Positions 20,805 through 21,253 of a stretch of DNA of 21,253 bases are shown here, one piece after another. Where the stretch lies: assembly GCA_002359075.1 (NCBI GenBank), contig DEQA01000159.1, forward strand, positions 4,245 through 25,497, in the 5' to 3' direction. This DNA comes from Planococcaceae bacterium UBA3378 (GTDB lineage: Bacteria; Bacillota; Bacilli; Bacillales_A; Planococcaceae). Each line of letters starts with the position of its first letter. Position 1 is the first letter of the stretch. A model generated the notes under the pieces. It was given only the letters and a program-made list of their open reading frames with translations, did not search any database and was not told the origin of the DNA. Position numbers and translations under genes: made by a program.

Positions 20805-20830
20805 GTGTTTTTTCTTAACACCTAATTTTT

Positions 20831-21253
20831 TTATTTAAATAATGAATCGAATCCTGGCAATTTCATTTTCTTCTTGCCTTTTCCTTGAGCCATACCTGTC
20901 ATCTGCTTCATCATTTTTTTCATTTCTTCAAACTGCTTGAGCAGTCGGTTGACTTCCTGGATCGTTGTCCCTGATCCTGTAGCAATACGTTTTTTACGGC
21001 TTGAATTTATAATTTCGGGATTCGTCTTTTCTGCTGGTGTCATTGCATAGATAATTGCCTCGATACGGCCCATCTGCTTTTCATCAACCTTTACATTATC
21101 GAGACCTTTCATCTTGTTTGCACCCGGCAGCATTTTTAACAGCTCATCTAAAGGGCCCATTTTCTTCACAGCCTGCAGCTGTTCAATGAAATCATCAAAT
21201 GTGAATGTCTGCGTCATGAACTTTTCTTCCAGCTCTTTCGCCTTTTCCATATC
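20831..21253 (-). CDS. ffh: Signal recognition particle protein Ffh (C-terminal M domain only)
   Basis: Ffh is the SRP GTPase that binds signal sequences and 4.5S/scRNA and targets ribosomes to the membrane. Only the last ~140 codons are in the window; the frame is open to the edge at 21253, so the NG GTPase domain lies outside. The visible part is the Met-rich M domain: KFMTQTFTFDDFIEQLQAVKKMGPLDELLKMLPG, then INSSRKKRIATGSGTTIQEVNRLLKQFEEMKKMMKQM, which includes the RNA-binding helix-turn-helix (SRKKRIATGSG). The tail KGKKKMKLPGFDSLFK is Lys-rich. The ffh-rpsP junction is the conserved Bacillus one. Confidence 0.96.
   Translation of the reverse strand, partial: DMEKAKELEEKFMTQTFTFDDFIEQLQAVKKMGPLDELLKMLPGANKMKGLDNVKVDEKQMGRIEAIIYAMTPAEKTNPEIINSSRKKRIATGSGTTIQEVNRLLKQFEEMKKMMKQMTGMAQGKGKKKMKLPGFDSLFK

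Noticed and set aside
20801..20820. GTGTT/AACAC hairpin with TTT after ffh
   Set aside because: Five-bp AT-rich stem and only three T; too weak to call as a terminator.
1..21253. Search for CRISPR arrays, insertion sequences, tRNA/rRNA genes, toxin-antitoxin or defence genes
   Set aside because: Nothing found: intergenic gaps are short, no direct-repeat arrays or transposase-like frames are visible, and all genes belong to a conserved housekeeping block.

Overview
The window is core chromosomal DNA of a flagellated, low-GC Gram-positive bacterium (Bacillota, order Bacillales). Every credible gene lies on the minus strand, so transcription runs from position 21253 towards 1. The gene order closely follows the Bacillus/Listeria core block ffh-rpsP-khpA-rimM-trmD-rplS-(lepB)-rbgA-rnhB-ylqG-ylqH-sucC-sucD-dprA-topA-trmFO-xerC-hslV-hslU-codY-flgB-flgC-fliE-fliF. 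The protein sequences look like the Lysinibacillus/Solibacillus side of Bacillales. That placement is an inference from general resemblance and was not computed.

Layout in transcription order. (1) 21253-18402: protein targeting and ribosome biogenesis, with the C-terminus of ffh, then rpsP, khpA, rimM, trmD and rplS. Terminators lie after khpA and rplS, and a possible L19 leader precedes rplS. (2) 18327-16556: lepB with a good sigma-A-type promoter and its own terminator, then rbgA with its terminator. (3) 16535-13504: rnhB, ylqG and ylqH form a tight unit with 1-nt or overlapping junctions, ended by a strong terminator. An exact sigma-D-type -10 octamer sits 30 nt before rnhB. (4) 13437-11233: sucC-sucD with promoter and terminator. 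(5) 11194-6757: dprA, topA and trmFO, ended by a terminator. (6) 6706-2763: xerC-hslV-hslU-codY with promoter and strong terminator. (7) 2519-1: start of the large flagellar operon, with flgB, flgC, fliE and fliF (fliF runs off the window).

The genes serve mainly translation and ribosome assembly, secretion, DNA processing, the TCA cycle, tRNA modification, proteolysis, nutrient sensing (CodY) and the flagellar basal body. I see no mobile element, CRISPR array, tRNA or rRNA gene, or defence island.

The least understood part is ylqG-ylqH. YlqG is a long Gln-rich protein whose C-terminus resembles the FliK hook-length-control domain. YlqH matches only the cytoplasmic C-terminal piece of the export switch protein FlhB, beginning about where FlhB would be self-cleaved. 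Together they look like a detached FliK/FlhB-type secretion switch pair about 11 kb from the flagellar operon. Other points of note are an HslV without the N-terminal serine reported for B. subtilis CodW, several non-ATG starts, and a plus-oriented terminator-like hairpin between khpA and rimM.
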